Shown here piece after piece: positions 5,075 through 6,666 of a DNA stretch of 6,666 nt. The stretch is from Planctomycetota bacterium (GTDB lineage: Bacteria; Planctomycetota; Planctomycetia; Gemmatales; Gemmataceae), in NCBI GenBank assembly GCA_018970845.1, contig JAGWVO010000199.1, positions 1 through 6,666 on the forward strand, read 5' to 3'. The stretch's first letter is position 1, and each line of letters starts with the position of its first letter. The translations under genes were made by a program, and so were the position numbers. The notes under the pieces were generated by a model that did not search any database, was not told where the DNA came from, and worked only from the letters and a program-made list of their open reading frames with translations.

Positions 5075-6171
5075 AGCTGGAAATCGTCGGGATTGGAACG
5101 GCCTTGCCGGAAACCGTCCTGGATGCCGACGCGAGCCTGTCAGTGGCCCGCGCGCTGTCGCAATCCACTCCCGAGCAGGGAACCTGGCTTGAGGATGTCG
5201 TGAGGGGATCGGGAATCCGCTCGAGGAACATCGTTTTGGGTTCGGACCTTGTCGACGACTTGCGCGGCGGAACGCTCCTGAGCGGTTCGCCGTTCCTGCC
5301 CCACCGGGGAAGCCCGGGGGGGCCGGCAACGGGCGAGCGGATGAGGCACTACGCGCGCCTTGCCGCGCCACTGGCCCTCGAGGCGGCGCGCAAGGCCCTG
5401 CTGCGATCATCGATCGATCCCTCGGAAATCACCGACCTCGTCACGGTTTCCTGCACGGGCTTCGCGGCGCCGGGAGTGGACTGCAAGCTTGTCGATGAAT
5501 TAGGACTATCCCGATCCGTCAACAGGACCCATGTCGGGTTCATGGGTTGCCACGGCGCGCTCAACGGCTTGCGCGTGGCGCGTGGCCTTGCCGCCGCAGG
5601 TGCGGGCGCCGTGCTCATGGTCGCCGTGGAACTTTGCAGCGTTCATTACCATTACGACACCGAACCCGGCCATCTGATCGCGAATTCGCTTTTCGCCGAT
5701 GGCGCCGCGGCCTTGGTGGGCAGGGCCGCGCGGGGACGGGCGGGGGCACCCTGGACGCTTGCCGGCAACGGCGGTTGCGTGATTCCCGGTTCCGCCGAGG
5801 CGATGACATGGAACATCGGCGACCACGGCTTCGTCATGACGCTCGGCAGGCAGGTGCCGACCCTGATCTCCAGCCACCTGCGGCCCTGGATTGTTTCCTG
5901 GCTGGCCCGTTTCGGGCTTCAAATTCCAGGCATCCGCACATGGGCCGTACATCCCGGCGGGCCGCGGATCCTCGATGCCACCGCGGAGGCGTTGGGATTG
6001 CCGCGCGGCGCGCTCGATGTGTCGAGGGCCGTGCTGGCCGATCATGGCAACATGTCTTCCCCGACCATCCTGTTCATCCTTGAGAGGCTGATGAACTCCG
6101 GCGCCGGCGCGCCTTGCGTCATGCTCGGGTTCGGTCCCGGTTTGGGGATCGAGGCGGCGCTCTGGAATTAG
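5071..6171 (+). CDS. type III polyketide synthase (chalcone/stilbene synthase family)
   Basis: This 366-residue enzyme is a homodimeric-type ketosynthase that condenses a CoA starter with malonyl-CoA without an acyl carrier protein. The full catalytic triad is present: Cys160 in GFMGCHGALNGL, His294 in WAVHPGGPRIL and Asn327 in ADHGNMSSPT. Other family marks are SCTGFAAPGVD before the catalytic Cys and HLIANSLFADGAAALVG after it. The length fits the usual 350-400. Bacterial members linked to a methyltransferase and flavoenzyme usually make alkylresorcinols or alkylpyrones from long fatty acyl starters, and that is my best guess; the starter cannot be read from the sequence. The ATG at 5071 has GGAG 6 bases upstream and overlaps the oxidoreductase stop (ATGA). 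The gene ends 12 bases from a convergent epimerase gene. Confidence 0.95.
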   Translation: MKLEIVGIGTALPETVLDADASLSVARALSQSTPEQGTWLEDVVRGSGIRSRNIVLGSDLVDDLRGGTLLSGSPFLPHRGSPGGPATGERMRHYARLAAPLALEAARKALLRSSIDPSEITDLVTVSCTGFAAPGVDCKLVDELGLSRSVNRTHVGFMGCHGALNGLRVARGLAAAGAGAVLMVAVELCSVHYHYDTEPGHLIANSLFADGAAALVGRAARGRAGAPWTLAGNGGCVIPGSAEAMTWNIGDHGFVMTLGRQVPTLISSHLRPWIVSWLARFGLQIPGIRTWAVHPGGPRILDATAEALGLPRGALDVSRAVLADHGNMSSPTILFILERLMNSGAGAPCVMLGFGPGLGIEAALWN

Positions 6172-6183
6172 CCGGCTTATGGG

Positions 6184-6666
6184 TCAGCCGAGGTCGCTCG
6201 TGTCGAGCTGCCCCTTGGCCAAAAGGTCGCGGAATATCTGGAGCGTTGCCGACAATCCCTCGGCCAGCGGCGTCGGCGGCAAAGGGCCGTAGTCGGACTG
6301 CAGCGATGCGTCGCTCAGGTCGGGGGCGATCTGCAGTTGGCTGTCCCCGTGGCTGATCAGCGAACCGGCCCGCGGGTCGACTTGCGCCAGCGTCTGGTGG
6401 AATTGCCTGATGTCGACCACGGCGCCCCTCAGGTTGTAGGCCTTGGGGCCCTTCCATGGGGCGCAAAGGCAGCGGGTGAACGCCTTGGCGACATCGGGCA
6501 TGAACTGGAGGTCCTGAACGCCTCCATACGAGATCCTGTAGGGGCGTTCCAAGGCGAGGCATTTCACCGCGCGGGTCGGTTCGCTGGTCATGCCGACATC
6601 GCGACCGGGACCGTAAACCGTCCAGGGGCGCAGGGCCACGGTTTTCACGCCGTGGTCGGTTCCATA
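6184..6666 (-). CDS. NAD-dependent epimerase/dehydratase, C-terminal part (start beyond window)
   Basis: The last 160 codons of an extended short-chain dehydrogenase (nucleotide-sugar epimerase/dehydratase type) are present. The visible part begins YGTDHGVKTVALRPWTVYGPGRD; the LRPxxVYGPGRD stretch is the family's conserved substrate-domain entry. It continues with GGVQDLQFMPDVAKAF, the usual DVAxA cofactor-side helix, then KAYNLRG and a C-terminal helix with PLAEGLSATLQIFRDLLAKG. The frame stays open to base 6666, so the GTG at 6648 is an internal valine codon and not the start. The Rossmann GxxGxxG and the catalytic YxxxK lie outside the window. It probably acts on a nucleotide sugar in envelope polysaccharide synthesis, but the substrate cannot be named. 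It faces the polyketide operon and is probably unrelated to it. Confidence 0.9.
   Translation of the reverse strand, partial: YGTDHGVKTVALRPWTVYGPGRDVGMTSEPTRAVKCLALERPYRISYGGVQDLQFMPDVAKAFTRCLCAPWKGPKAYNLRGAVVDIRQFHQTLAQVDPRAGSLISHGDSQLQIAPDLSDASLQSDYGPLPPTPLAEGLSATLQIFRDLLAKGQLDTSDLG

Noticed and set aside
6170..6177. AGCCGGCT palindrome between the polyketide synthase and epimerase genes as a bidirectional terminator
   Set aside because: It is only 8 bases with no loop and no T run, so it is too short to form a useful hairpin.
6646..6648. GTG at 6648 as the start of the epimerase gene
   Set aside because: The frame continues upstream to the window edge as YGTDHG, which fits the family, and the product would lack its whole NAD-binding half. 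It is an internal valine.

Overview
The window is GC-rich and densely packed bacterial DNA. Three things point to a member of Planctomycetota or a close relative: the closely coupled methyltransferase / FAD-oxidoreductase / type III polyketide synthase trio, a stand-alone secreted DsbD-alpha-like domain, and a secreted protein resembling degenerate peptidase-MA proteins. This placement is inferred from remembered protein families. No 16S or other taxonomic marker is present apart from ribosomal protein L3.

Left part (1-1848, minus strand): the 5' half of a tRNA-Phe(GAA) gene runs off the left edge. Upstream of it on the same strand are two GC-rich inverted repeats, then rplC (L3) with its own probable promoter and a leader of about 100 bases, and then a secreted protein of unknown function. 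rplC is not flanked here by rpsJ or rplD, its usual S10-operon neighbours.

Middle (1849-3126): an AT-richer divergent spacer separates the secreted protein from a small periplasmic DsbD-alpha-like protein (plus strand). Only 4 bases after that gene comes the end of a convergent PP2C-type Ser/Thr protein phosphatase (minus strand).

Right part (3210-6171, plus strand): a three-gene operon encodes a SAM-dependent methyltransferase (TTG start), an FAD-dependent oxidoreductase/hydroxylase and a type III polyketide synthase with an intact Cys-His-Asn triad. Both internal junctions are 4-base ATGA stop/start overlaps, so the three proteins are probably made together. By analogy with the Streptomyces griseus srsABC set, the synthase would build a long-chain alkylresorcinol or alkylpyrone that the other two enzymes hydroxylate or reduce and methylate. 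The operon faces the C-terminal half of an NAD-dependent epimerase/dehydratase (minus strand), which is cut by the right edge.

There is no gene-free stretch longer than 300 bases. I saw no CRISPR array, insertion sequence, integrase or attachment site.
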